From NCBI GenBank assembly GCA_964392985.1, contig CAYMSF010000008.1, positions 23,124 through 87,123 on the forward strand: DNA of 64,000 bases, given 5' to 3'. This DNA comes from CAYMSF01 sp964392985 (GTDB taxonomy: Bacteria; Verrucomicrobiota; Lentisphaeria; Victivallales; Victivallaceae). A program made the position numbers and the translations under genes. Numbering within the stretch: the stretch's first letter is position 1; every line of letters begins with the position of its first letter. This document shows positions 27,911-36,692 of the stretch, piece after piece. The notes below the pieces were generated by a model. It saw only the letters and a list, made by a program, of their open reading frames with translations, was not told the origin of the DNA and ran no database searches.

Positions 27911-28894
27911 TCATGTTCTAGTATGTAAATTCACGATTTTTTCTGCGATTTTTTTTACTTTGTCGCGAAGTTTTTGCGGTTCAAGAAGTTGGGCGCTACC
28001 GGTTTGGGCGAGCAGCCATTGGAAAAGTTCGTGTTCGGGCATTGAGGGGATATGGAGAATGAACTCGGCATCACTGATAGTTTCGATATTCTGCTTGCGA
28101 TGGAGCGGTTTACCGACGATATGAGGTTTGATTTCACGGGCACAAAGTATTTTTATGTCAGAAATATTGTCATATTCCAGGAAACAATCATTGATAACAC
28201 TGTTGATAATGGCCGCATCTGGTTCAAATCCGGTGGGCAGTTCAACGGCGCTGGTGATGCGGTTGATGGCAAAATTTCTGACTTCATTGCGGAGGTGGCA
28301 AATACATTTGACATACCAGGCACATTCATAATAAACCAAAGCATGGGGTTCGATAGTGCGGCGTGAGGTTTTGTCATGGACGTCAGTATAGGTGATATCG
28401 AGCGCCCGGTGATTCTGCCAGGCGGTAAAGACGGTCATAAAAATATCGGGATTCATTTTGCAACGCAATCCCGGTAGAATGCTTAGCGATTTGATGATGG
28501 CATAATCGAGAAAATCAGGGTTATTATTGGCAAGCATGGCGTCAACGGCATTGCGAATGTGATTTTTTAGTGGCTCGGGAAAAATGTCCTGCGCAAGTCT
28601 GGCGCCAAGAATCGCCGCGAGCATTTCATGTTCATCATAGAGCTCAGTAGAAGTAAAATTCCAACCATGATGTTTGAGATAATAGCCATTGTGTTCCCGT
28701 GAATAAGCCAACGGGCAGTCAAATTTGTCCTGAAGCAGTTTAAAATCGCGTTGAATGGTTTTCGGGGAACACTCCGGCAGGTCGGCATCGCGAACGATTT
28801 TGGCGACGAAATTCTGGCTGTTGGGGTAGCGGTTTTCTTTGAGTTCCCCGGCAAGCCGGATCAGGCGCTGCATCTGATTTTTGTTGACAGTCAT
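27911..28894 (-). CDS. WYL-domain transcriptional regulator
   Basis: 327 residues: an N-terminal helix-turn-helix (CSPKTIQRDFKLLQDKFDCP) and a central WYL domain (IEPHALVYYECAWYVKCICH, FAINRI), then a C-terminal extension. WYL regulators bind ligands, in some cases nucleotides or nucleic acid, and often control defence or DNA-damage genes. A strong AGGAGGAG precedes the ATG. It is monocistronic. The nearest downstream gene is the HEAT/nuclease protein, a possible target. Confidence 0.88.
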   Translation of the reverse strand: MTVNKNQMQRLIRLAGELKENRYPNSQNFVAKIVRDADLPECSPKTIQRDFKLLQDKFDCPLAYSREHNGYYLKHHGWNFTSTELYDEHEMLAAILGARLAQDIFPEPLKNHIRNAVDAMLANNNPDFLDYAIIKSLSILPGLRCKMNPDIFMTVFTAWQNHRALDITYTDVHDKTSRRTIEPHALVYYECAWYVKCICHLRNEVRNFAINRITSAVELPTGFEPDAAIINSVINDCFLEYDNISDIKILCAREIKPHIVGKPLHRKQNIETISDAEFILHIPSMPEHELFQWLLAQTGSAQLLEPQKLRDKVKKIAEKIVNLHTRT

Positions 28895-28997
28895 ACTCTC
28901 CTCCTGTAGTTTTAAATCAATTTATACTCATCCTGTAATAATAACTTATTCCAAATCAATTTGCAAATTGATAAAACAAATAAAATACAAAGAAGTG

Positions 28998-30083
28998 TTA
29001 CAAGGAATTACTCTGTTCCGGAGTCAGCAGTTGAAAGTCATGCTGTTTGGGACCGAATTTAATGGTTTCCATGTCGCCGGCAGGATTAATTCGGAAAATT
29101 ATGCCGCTGGCATCAGGGAAAGTTTTAGTAACCTGTGCAATAGATTTCACGCCATTGACAAAGATAGCGGTAGAAAGGTAATCGGAAAGCGTGGCATCTG
29201 AAACGACGACCGTTACTGCAACGATTTCGCTGGCGGGGACTCCGGTTTCGGGGTTCATGATATGACCATAAGTTTTGCCGTTAATGGCGACGAAGCGTTC
29301 ATAGCCGCCACTTGTTGAAACTGCCGTATCATTCAAATTTATCATGCCGCAGACTTGTTCTTTTTCCATGGGATTGCGGATGCCGATAGTGCTGTATTCC
29401 TTTCCCGGCGGAGGTTGCGGCAGACAATAAATGTTACCGCCGGCATTAATAATTCCGGTGGCGATATGATGTTTTTTTACCGCGGTTACGGCACGGTCAA
29501 GCGCAAAGCCCTTGGCGATACCGCCGAGATCAAATGCCATACCGGTTACGGTGAATTTGACAGTTCGATTCTTCTCATCAAAAATGACCTTGTTCAAACC
29601 GACTTTGGCTAATGCGGTATTTATTTCAGCAGTATCAGGCAGCGAGTTGCGTTTACGGTAAAATCCCCATAAGTCCATTAGTGGCTTGGCCGAGATATCA
29701 AAAGCGTGTCCGGTATTGTCATACGCAAACCGCGATATCTGCAGTATTTCCCAAAGCAGAGGGGAACATTGCACCGGTTTGTCCGCAGCGGTGGCATTCA
29801 ACCGGGAAAGTTCACTATCAGTGTCAAAAATATTACAGACTTGATGAATAGTGTTGAATACCGTTCTGGCATCATCAAGCGCGGGAATGAGTTCCGCTGG
29901 CTTACCATACAAACTGATTTCGACCATGGTACCCATGACCGGATAGGCTTGCCGGCGCCATTCCATCGCAACACTCTCTTCGGCGGAATAACCGGTAAAG
30001 GCGGACAGTAAAACAAGAATGAAGGCAAGGAAAAAACTTATAACCACGAAAAGGCGGGAAAGTTTAATGGGCTTTATACACAT
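28998..30083 (-). CDS. apbE: FAD:protein FMN transferase
   Basis: About 361 residues. A signal anchor (LFVVISFFLAFILVLLSAF) places it outside the cytoplasmic membrane, where ApbE attaches FMN to threonines of Nqr/Rnf subunits or other flavoproteins using FAD and Mg. Family motifs: MGTMVEISLYG, FDLGGIAKGFALD, INAGGNIYC and HIMNPETG. ATG 30083 has GAGG 7 bases upstream inside the xerD end; GTG 30086 is the alternative. It is coupled to xerD: the xerD stop is 3 bases before the ATG. Confidence 0.93.
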   Translation of the reverse strand: MCIKPIKLSRLFVVISFFLAFILVLLSAFTGYSAEESVAMEWRRQAYPVMGTMVEISLYGKPAELIPALDDARTVFNTIHQVCNIFDTDSELSRLNATAADKPVQCSPLLWEILQISRFAYDNTGHAFDISAKPLMDLWGFYRKRNSLPDTAEINTALAKVGLNKVIFDEKNRTVKFTVTGMAFDLGGIAKGFALDRAVTAVKKHHIATGIINAGGNIYCLPQPPPGKEYSTIGIRNPMEKEQVCGMINLNDTAVSTSGGYERFVAINGKTYGHIMNPETGVPASEIVAVTVVVSDATLSDYLSTAIFVNGVKSIAQVTKTFPDASGIIFRINPAGDMETIKFGPKQHDFQLLTPEQSNSL

Positions 30084-30086
30084 CAC

Positions 30087-30983
30087 TCACCCTCTGGGAT
30101 GAAAGGCTTTATGTACTTGCAGGAGACGTTTATGGTCAACATGGGTATAAATCTGGGTGGTGCTGATATCGGCATGTCCGAGCATTTCCTGAATCACGCG
30201 GAGGTCAGCGCCGTTTTCAAGCAGATGACTGGCAAAGGAGTGGCGCAAGGTATGAGGAAAGATATTTTTATTAATTCCTGCAGCTACAGCGGCGGTCTTG
30301 ACGACATTCCAAATCCATTCGCGATCAAGCGGACGGCCGTTTTTGGAGAGAAACACGGTATCGGTGCGACTGCCTTCCTTGAGCAGTTGCGGACGGATTT
30401 CATTCATGTAGCGGGTGAGCAGCTTCAAGGCGGTTTTGCCGATAGGAACGATGCGTTCTTTGCTGCCTTTGCCTTTTACCATGAGTATTTCCTCATCGAA
30501 TCTGACGCCGCCGGTTTGGAGATTGGCGGCCTCGGAAACGCGCAACCCGCAGGCATACAAAACCTCCATAATGGTGCGGTTGCGGAAAAGAAGGGGATCA
30601 TGACCGGCAGCGGGAAAGGCTCGAAGCAACGCATCAACTTCCGCGATGGAGAGAAAGTCCGGAAGCAATTTCCACAACCGGGGTGAATCCATCACTTCGG
30701 TAACATCTTTATCAATAAGCCGTTCCTGGAACAGGTAGCGGAAAAATATTTTGATGGATACGAGTTTGCGCGCGAGAGTAGAGGTTTCCATTTCGAGTTC
30801 TTTGAGATGCTGAAGATAATTCAAGACCTCATCACGGGCAACACCGTTAAAGTCGCTGACACCATGTTCACGCAGATATTTGACAAAATCGCGCAAGTCG
30901 GAAGTATAAGCGGAGACAGAGTTCAGACTCAAACCGCGTTCCATCGTCAGAAACCCGGAAAAATGTTCAATTGCCCGTTCCAT
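30087..30983 (-). CDS. xerD: Tyrosine recombinase XerD/XerC
   Basis: 298 residues, typical of Xer. Catalytic set: Arg in ACGLRVSEA, Lys in KGKGSKER, His-x-x-Arg in PHTLRHSFA, His in LGHADIST and Tyr in TQIYTHV. The N-terminal SAM-like DNA-binding domain is complete. It resolves chromosome dimers at dif with a partner; no dif site is evident here. Its start overlaps the racemase gene by 17 bases, so it is the middle gene of racemase-xerD-apbE. This location in a housekeeping operon argues against a mobile integrase. Confidence 0.92.
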   Translation of the reverse strand: MERAIEHFSGFLTMERGLSLNSVSAYTSDLRDFVKYLREHGVSDFNGVARDEVLNYLQHLKELEMETSTLARKLVSIKIFFRYLFQERLIDKDVTEVMDSPRLWKLLPDFLSIAEVDALLRAFPAAGHDPLLFRNRTIMEVLYACGLRVSEAANLQTGGVRFDEEILMVKGKGSKERIVPIGKTALKLLTRYMNEIRPQLLKEGSRTDTVFLSKNGRPLDREWIWNVVKTAAVAAGINKNIFPHTLRHSFASHLLENGADLRVIQEMLGHADISTTQIYTHVDHKRLLQVHKAFHPRG

Positions 30984-31722
30984 ATTGCAGCTCAGTTAAT
31001 TGTTGTGAATCTATCCCGAGCGCCTTGCATACGGAGGCCTGGGCGAGGATTAAATTCAGGTCGAGCAACGGCACGGCGACATCACCCGTCCTCATGACAA
31101 TGGGCAGTTCAGTACAGGCCAGCAGGATGATTTCCGCGCCGTTTCGCGCCATCTGGGCGGCGGCGACGAGGAGCAATTCACGGGAATGGATGGCATCACT
31201 GCCCGCCTTGATACCCCGCAAGCCGAAAATGGCCTCCATCACGGCATTGTTCTGCAACTCTTTTTCAGGGGCGACGAGGGTGATATTGATTTCCTCCAAC
31301 CGGCGGTAGAGTCCGGATTCAACGGTCGGGGTGGTGCCGAGAATGCCTGCGCGGGTAACGCCGGGATGAACCCGCCGGATATATTCGACAGTCGTATCAA
31401 TGATGCTTAGAAACGGGATACTCAGTTGCGCTTCAATGTTTTTGATGAAGAGATGGGCGGTGTTGCAAGGCATGATGAGGAAATCGGCACCGGCGGCTTC
31501 AAGACTTCTGGCAGAGGCGATCATTGCCGGCGACGGGTCTACGCCGCGTCCGTAATAGGCGTCGATGCGGTTTGGAATTTTCGGATTATTATCGATAATA
31601 ACCCGAATATGGTCCTCATCTTTGACCGCCGGAGTGAGGCGTACTATTTTGGAAAAGATATCCACCGTTGCCGCCGGTCCCATTCCGCCGAGAATACCTA
31701 TCGTCAATGACTGATTGCTCAT
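30967..31722 (-). CDS. Aspartate/glutamate racemase family protein
   Basis: 251 residues with the two catalytic cysteines of cofactor-independent racemases in IMPCNTAH and LLACTELP, and the N-terminal ILGGMGPAATVDIF of the YgeA/aspartate racemase subgroup. It probably racemises Asp or a related amino acid. It leads the xerD-apbE operon behind a strong promoter. No strong Shine-Dalgarno is seen. Confidence 0.88.
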   Translation of the reverse strand: MSNQSLTIGILGGMGPAATVDIFSKIVRLTPAVKDEDHIRVIIDNNPKIPNRIDAYYGRGVDPSPAMIASARSLEAAGADFLIMPCNTAHLFIKNIEAQLSIPFLSIIDTTVEYIRRVHPGVTRAGILGTTPTVESGLYRRLEEINITLVAPEKELQNNAVMEAIFGLRGIKAGSDAIHSRELLLVAAAQMARNGAEIILLACTELPIVMRTGDVAVPLLDLNLILAQASVCKALGIDSQQLTELQYGTGN

Positions 31723-31754
31723 ATTTTAAGATTCGCAGTTATATTTTTTTTCAC

Positions 31755-31783
31755 TTTATAATATAGACAGCTTGTTTTGTCAA
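31755..31783 (-). promoter_or_regulatory. Promoter of the racemase-xerD-apbE operon
   Basis: On the minus strand TTGACA (31778-31783), 17 bases, TATAAA (31755-31760): consensus boxes at ideal spacing, about 33 bases before the racemase start. Confidence 0.75.
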
Positions 31784-31841
31784 AGCAAACAGATATATAT
31801 TATGTATAGTGTATAACTTTATTCTAAAAGGTACAGTCTCA

Positions 31842-34130
31842 ATGCAGATGAACTTTTTTTCAAAAATTGCAAGAAGAACCGCAACGATTGTTACGGTGAC
31901 GGCACTGGTTTTCTTTTTTGCGCTATTTTTCGGTTTCATCTATCTTTACGATTTTGAGATGCGCGATCGTGCGCTGGATAAATTCCGTGATGAAAATCAG
32001 AAGATCGCGATGCTTATCAGCTATTTTTTCTTTGAACGTCGCAATGATATTGAAAGTCTTTCAAGTAATCGTGCCATTGACAACTATTTCCGTGACGCCA
32101 ATTCCGGCAAAGTTTCAATTGAAACCAACAACAATAACATTGAAGAAATTCAAAAACTGTTCCGTAATTTCATTGATACGGAAAAAGTGGATAACCGCAA
32201 TATTTTCTTCCGGCTCGTCTTGATTGACCGCACCGGCAATGTTATTGCAGATACCGGCGGACTTCCGGATTCGCCGCCGCCGGGAACGTGGAGCATGTTG
32301 CTAACGAAAAAAACCAAAGCCATAGAGATGATTCCCGGGGGTGAAAATTTAGCGCCGGAAGTTATTATCAAGTCGCCCTGCTATACTTCCGACCGTTTTT
32401 CCGGGATGTTGATAGCGTTTCCATCGTGGGAAACATTTTTGGACGGACTGTTCCGCAAATCCTGGCAGAGCGGAGCCGATACATTCCTCTATGCGATGAT
32501 GTACCGGAATTCGGTATTGTACAAACTTGATGCCGGATTCAGGTATGAACCGGATACTGAATATCTGGGCAAACTGCCGGCGACACAGGTGTTGCCTTTA
32601 TACTTTGACAAGCGGGGCAACCCGACGCCAATTTCAACCAAAGATTTCAGTCATGCCAATAATATTTTCATAAAACTGCCGGTGGACCATACGCCGTTCC
32701 GGTTGGTTTCACTGGTACCGAAACGTTCGGTTCTAGTCGTGGATCAGTACTATCAGTTGTTGATAATACTGATTATTCTCCTCTGCGTCGTTCTAATCGG
32801 GGTGGTGTTCATTTCGATTAACTTCCTGCGCCACAAGCGCCTGGAAGACCGGCTCAAAGAGGAACAGTTGCGCAAAGAACTGGTTGAATCTAAAAACACC
32901 GGATTGGAAAAAGAGATTCTGTCCAGAATCGTTATCGAAAAAGAACTTAAAAAAGCGAAGGAACAGGCAGAATCTGCCAACGACGCTAAAAGTATTTTCC
33001 TCGCCAATATGAGTCACGAATTGCGCACCCCGCTGAATGGTATTATCGGCATGACGGAACTGCTGAGTGAAGCTAAAACCGAAATAGAACGCAAAGAGCT
33101 CATTCCTATTGTACTGCAATCATCCTATACGCTGTTGACGATTATCAACGAAATTCTCGATCTGTCTAAAATCGAATCCGGCAAAATGGAAATTGAAAAG
33201 AACAAGTTCGAACTGGATGAAGCGCTTTCACCATCGCTGAAATCGCTGGCAATGCGGGCGCAGGAGGCAGGAATTCAATTCTACTGGTATGTTGATCCGG
33301 AAATTCCGAAGTGTCTGATTGGCGACCAGAACAAACTGTTACAAGTAATTGTCAATCTGGTTTCAAACGCGATCAAGTTCACCCACAAAGGTTCGGTCGT
33401 ATTGAAAATCAAGTTGCATAAATTTGAAGAACGCCAGGCTTTAATCACTTTCCTGGTAAAAGATTCCGGCATTGGCATCCCGGAAGATAAACAGAAAATT
33501 ATCTTTGAAGCATTTATTCAGGCTGATGGTTCGGTTTCGCGTAAATACGGCGGCACAGGACTCGGACTTTCAATTTCAAGCAAAATTGTCCGGTTGCTCG
33601 GCGGCGAAATAACTTTGAAGAGCGAACCCGGCATCGGCAGCGAATTTGCCTTCACGCTACCATTTGGCTATAAACACCTCAGCGCGCAGGAGATATCCCA
33701 GAGCAAGGTTGCACTTTCAACGACGACAGAGTTGCGCCCGGGAATCAAAATCCTGCTGGCGGAAGACAACAAAATCAATCGTATTCTGGTAATGAAACTG
33801 TTTGATAAACTTGATGTCATCATTGAGCCGGCGGAAAATGGATTGGAAGCCGTGGAATTGTACCGCAATCACCGTTATGACCTCATCTTCATGGATATGC
33901 AGATGCCGATTATGGATGGCATTACCGCCACGCAGGAAATACGCAAAATTGAACAGAAAACCGGGCGGCACGTTCCCATCATAGCCATGACGGCCAATGC
34001 GATGAAGGAAGACAAAGATGCCTGTATCCAGGCTGGAATGGATGACTTTATCACCAAACCGGTGAAGAAAGATATCGTAATGGAAAAAGTCAATAAATAT
34101 GTTCCCGGCGGGAAAAAAATACCTGTTTGA
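31842..34130 (+). CDS. Hybrid sensor histidine kinase
   Basis: About 762 residues from ATG 31842; a GTG 11 codons upstream is less likely. Two transmembrane helices (about 10-36 and 302-330) flank a 265-residue extracytoplasmic sensor. A short coiled coil leads to HisKA (phosphorylated His in NMSHELRTPLNG, near 390), then HATPase_c (NLVSNAIKF, DSGIGIP, GGTGLGLSI). A receiver domain starts near 636 (LLAEDNKINR), with the phosphoryl Asp in FMDMQMPIMDG. No Hpt domain or output regulator lies nearby. The signal is unknown. Confidence 0.92.
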   Translation: MQMNFFSKIARRTATIVTVTALVFFFALFFGFIYLYDFEMRDRALDKFRDENQKIAMLISYFFFERRNDIESLSSNRAIDNYFRDANSGKVSIETNNNNIEEIQKLFRNFIDTEKVDNRNIFFRLVLIDRTGNVIADTGGLPDSPPPGTWSMLLTKKTKAIEMIPGGENLAPEVIIKSPCYTSDRFSGMLIAFPSWETFLDGLFRKSWQSGADTFLYAMMYRNSVLYKLDAGFRYEPDTEYLGKLPATQVLPLYFDKRGNPTPISTKDFSHANNIFIKLPVDHTPFRLVSLVPKRSVLVVDQYYQLLIILIILLCVVLIGVVFISINFLRHKRLEDRLKEEQLRKELVESKNTGLEKEILSRIVIEKELKKAKEQAESANDAKSIFLANMSHELRTPLNGIIGMTELLSEAKTEIERKELIPIVLQSSYTLLTIINEILDLSKIESGKMEIEKNKFELDEALSPSLKSLAMRAQEAGIQFYWYVDPEIPKCLIGDQNKLLQVIVNLVSNAIKFTHKGSVVLKIKLHKFEERQALITFLVKDSGIGIPEDKQKIIFEAFIQADGSVSRKYGGTGLGLSISSKIVRLLGGEITLKSEPGIGSEFAFTLPFGYKHLSAQEISQSKVALSTTTELRPGIKILLAEDNKINRILVMKLFDKLDVIIEPAENGLEAVELYRNHRYDLIFMDMQMPIMDGITATQEIRKIEQKTGRHVPIIAMTANAMKEDKDACIQAGMDDFITKPVKKDIVMEKVNKYVPGGKKIPV

Positions 34131-34238
34131 TTCGGGTGTATTCTGCATGTTTCCGCCATCACCGGCGATTTTGCTGAAATCATGGGTTGCGATTGGGAAA
34201 AATAATTTCCGCCGTGATAATTTTATAGAAAGATTAAG

Positions 34239-34943
34239 ATGCTTGAGTTGAATGTCATTGTTTTTATTTTCTCAGTTCTGGTTGTTTTCATTTTACTGGC
34301 GGGACTGTTAAAAATGTTATTAGAAAACCGCCGGCAGCATTTCTGGGTATTGCTGTGCGGATTTATCGCCGCCGGAGCTGTTATGACGGTTCTCGGTTTG
34401 GGACTCTGCTGGCAGACTGGAAAATTTATCATCGCCCAACTGGAACAGTCCACCACGCAAACACGCAGCAACATCGCCGGACGTGAAGAGACCCGCCGGA
34501 AACATATTGAATATCTCGAATCCGGCGTGCCGGCAACGGAACTGCAGGCAATGCCCAAAGATTTTTATACCTTTCCGGGACAAAATGAATGGTGGCGGAT
34601 TCCGCTAGTCTTCCCTTTTCAAATCATTATTGTTGAAGACTTTTACATGGGTACGCTTGAACGGTTCAAGGGTGAAACCGCGGCGGAACTGAGTGACGGT
34701 TCAACCGAAATTCTCACTTTTATCACCAGAATGGCTTATGACCGCAAAGTGATACTGTTTGAACGCAATATCCAGCAAAATGATGCCGGCAAAAAAGAAT
34801 GGGGGATTTTTGAATTCAAAACAGGGCAATGCACAGTATTCAATTCGGAACATCAGATGATAAAAGCGGCGATGGAAAAAGACTATGAAGGCGATTTTAA
34901 TCTGCATTCATTACTTTACCATTATCGTCAACGATTCCAGTAA
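34239..34943 (+). CDS. Membrane protein of unknown function
   Basis: 234 residues with two N-terminal transmembrane helices (VIVFIFSVLVVFILLAGLL and WVLLCGFIAAGAVMTVLGLG) and a soluble domain of about 165 residues rich in charged and aromatic residues. I see no family. It follows the histidine kinase by 108 bases on the same strand. The soluble part could lie on either side of the membrane. Confidence 0.65.
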   Translation: MLELNVIVFIFSVLVVFILLAGLLKMLLENRRQHFWVLLCGFIAAGAVMTVLGLGLCWQTGKFIIAQLEQSTTQTRSNIAGREETRRKHIEYLESGVPATELQAMPKDFYTFPGQNEWWRIPLVFPFQIIIVEDFYMGTLERFKGETAAELSDGSTEILTFITRMAYDRKVILFERNIQQNDAGKKEWGIFEFKTGQCTVFNSEHQMIKAAMEKDYEGDFNLHSLLYHYRQRFQ

Positions 34944-35093
34944 AATTACCGATATATGTTTCAGCAGTCCCTGACAAAAAAATGATATTACGGCAAAAAA
35001 CGCATATTTTTTTTGTTTTCCACAATAAAAAATAAAAAAATGCATTATATTAAGTAATCTTTAATAATAAAACAAAGAAAGCATCGTTATAAT

Positions 35094-35465
35094 ATGCAGA
35101 GAATAATGTTATGTGGCAAGATTCACACCGCCAGACTGACCGGCAGTGAGCTGGATTACGAAGGCAGTCTTGAGATAGATGTTGATTTGCTGAAAGAGTC
35201 TGGAATTCTCATCTATGAGAAGATTCTGGTTGTAAACCGCACCAACGGTGAACGGCTCGAGACGTACGTAATTCCGGGCGTGGCCGGCAGTCGGACGTTC
35301 CGGTTGAATGGACCGGCGGCTTATAAGGGCAAGGTTGGTGATGTGGTTTCAATTATGGCTTTTGCGGTATGTTCTGAGGAAGAAGCAGCGAAGATAAGTC
35401 CGAAAGTTATTGTTCTCGACGAGAACAATGTCATAGTTAAACGTAAAGGCGGTGTTCAACCGTAA
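35094..35465 (+). CDS. panD: Aspartate 1-decarboxylase
   Basis: Makes beta-alanine for pantothenate/CoA. 123 residues, family length. The proenzyme self-cleaves at the Gly-Ser of LDYEGSLEID to form the pyruvoyl cofactor. The N-terminal MLCGKIHTARLT and the GPAA loop (LNGPAAYKGKVGD) are conserved. No clear Shine-Dalgarno. It is immediately followed by an Flp-type pilin gene whose start lies 5 bases after the panD stop; coaB and nadK lie 0.6-2 kb away on the opposite strand. Confidence 0.94.
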   Translation: MQRIMLCGKIHTARLTGSELDYEGSLEIDVDLLKESGILIYEKILVVNRTNGERLETYVIPGVAGSRTFRLNGPAAYKGKVGDVVSIMAFAVCSEEEAAKISPKVIVLDENNVIVKRKGGVQP

Positions 35466-35469
35466 TGAT

Positions 35470-35643
35470 ATGAAAGAACGTCAACATATCCGGCGTAAAG
35501 CTGAGAGCGGTCAAGTACTGACTGAATATGCCATAATGTTGGCAATGTGCGCCGGAGTAGCGATTGTTCTGACGGTGTTGTTGTATTATTTTTCAGAATT
35601 TGGCTGGCGGGTGATTAATCTGGTATGTATTGACTATCCGTAA
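35470..35643 (+). CDS. Flp-type (class IVb) pilin-like small protein
   Basis: 57 residues from ATG 35470; GTG 35452, inside panD, is an alternative. The processing motif G/XXXXEY of Flp prepilins is exact: a charged leader ends in Gly, then QVLTEY, followed by a hydrophobic helix (AIMLAMCAGVAIVLTVLLYYF). After cleavage it would be a very small pilin or pseudopilin. Translation is probably coupled to panD. No tad assembly genes are in the window. Confidence 0.65.
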   Translation: MKERQHIRRKAESGQVLTEYAIMLAMCAGVAIVLTVLLYYFSEFGWRVINLVCIDYP

Positions 35644-35701
35644 GCTTGAGTTATATTAAAGCAGTTCTTTTGCAAACAATAAAAAATCGGAGGTTACAGT
35701 A

Positions 35702-35926
35702 ATGAAAATCAGAAAAACCAATCAGAAGGGGCAGGCCGTTGTCGAGTACATTATCATCATCGTCATCGTAGCCATCGCTGCTTTCGTTGTTCTTGGCGCA
35801 TTCAGTGACCGGCTCAGAACAATGATCGCCGGAGTAACCACAACTCTCGGCGGCAGCGCTGATGTCAGCACTAAATCAACCGAAATCGTCAAAAACCTCG
35901 ACGAAAGCGGCGTTCAGACCCCGTAA
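35702..35926 (+). CDS. Flp-type (class IVb) pilin
   Basis: 74 residues. The leader KIRKTNQKG is followed by QAVVEY, the exact G/XXXXEY cleavage motif, a hydrophobic helix (IIIIVIVAIAAFVVLGAF) and a Gly/Ser/Thr-rich tail. GGAGG lies 7 bases before the ATG. It follows the smaller pilin-like gene by 58 bases and is probably the major pilin of a Tad pilus assembled by genes elsewhere. A long hairpin lies just downstream. Confidence 0.78.
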   Translation: MKIRKTNQKGQAVVEYIIIIVIVAIAAFVVLGAFSDRLRTMIAGVTTTLGGSADVSTKSTEIVKNLDESGVQTP

Positions 35927-35948
35927 TATCCCTCTGACAGGATTATAC

Positions 35949-36017
35949 TAAAGCCCTTGCAAAACAGGTCGCAACAGGAATTAAACTACAGTTGCGGCGG
36001 ATTCTGCAAGGGCTTTA
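35949..36017. repeat. 69-nt long hairpin after the Flp pilin gene
   Basis: TAAAGCCCTTGCA (35949-35961) and TGCAAGGGCTTTA (36005-36017) are perfect 13-bp arms. Inside, CGCAAC (35970-35975) pairs with GTTGCG (35991-35996). It lies between convergent genes. There is no T tract on either strand, so it is not a classic terminator. Confidence 0.6.
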
Positions 36018-36050
36018 TACTGATTAGCAATCGTTACCAGAGAATATCAG

Positions 36051-36686
36051 TTATTTTGTTCCGGTGATAATCTCAATGATTCTGCCGGCGAGGAGCAGTT
36101 TATCCGTGAGCGGCAGTTCCACCACTTCGCCATTGGCGGCGATCATCGTAACCGCGTTGTTGTCGGCGCCGAAACCACGGTCTTTGCGACTGACATCGTT
36201 GGCAATAATCCAGTCAAGGTTTTTGCTCTTTAATTTTTCTCTGGCGTATTCCAGCACGTTATCGGTTTCAGCGGCGAAGCCTATTAATTTTTGACCCGGT
36301 TGTTTGTGCTGTCCCAGCGTCAACAGAATATCTTCCGTTCTTTCCAGTTCCATGGTGATATTGCCGGGGGATTTCTTTATTTTACCGGAAACAGTTTGCA
36401 CCGGGCGGTAATCAGCGACAGCGGCAACCATGATAATAAAATCCGCGCTTGTTGCGCGTTGATGAATAGCCGCGGCCATCTCGGCAGCGCTTTCAACGGC
36501 GACAAAATCCACCCCGGCAGGCGGGGTCAGCCGGGTCGGACCACTGACCAGAGTAACCTTGTTCCCAGCCGCAACCGCGGCGGTAGCCATGGCATAGCCC
36601 ATTTTACCCGAAGAATGGTTGGAAATAAACCGTACGGCATCAATTTTTTCAATTGTCGGTCCAGCGCTGATTAAAAAATTAGCCAT
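36051..36686 (-). CDS. coaB: Phosphopantothenate-cysteine ligase (stand-alone CoaB)
   Basis: Joins 4'-phosphopantothenate and cysteine in CoA synthesis. 211 residues correspond to the C-terminal half of the usual CoaBC fusion: LISAGPTIEKID, FISNHSSGKMGYA, MVAAVADYRP and GFAAETDN. The flavin decarboxylase half (CoaC) is not encoded next to it and must be elsewhere. ATG 36686 is preferred over TTG 36692. It starts 6 bases after the nadK stop. Confidence 0.9.
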   Translation of the reverse strand: MANFLISAGPTIEKIDAVRFISNHSSGKMGYAMATAAVAAGNKVTLVSGPTRLTPPAGVDFVAVESAAEMAAAIHQRATSADFIIMVAAVADYRPVQTVSGKIKKSPGNITMELERTEDILLTLGQHKQPGQKLIGFAAETDNVLEYAREKLKSKNLDWIIANDVSRKDRGFGADNNAVTMIAANGEVVELPLTDKLLLAGRIIEIITGTK

Positions 36687-36692
36687 AATCAA

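Noticed and set aside
30099..30686. 195-codon plus-strand frame antisense to xerD
   Set aside because: Shadow of xerD, whose catalytic residues are intact.
30087..30983. XerD considered as integrase of the 59-63 kb block
   Set aside because: It lies 28 kb away in a housekeeping operon and has the length and motifs of chromosomal Xer.
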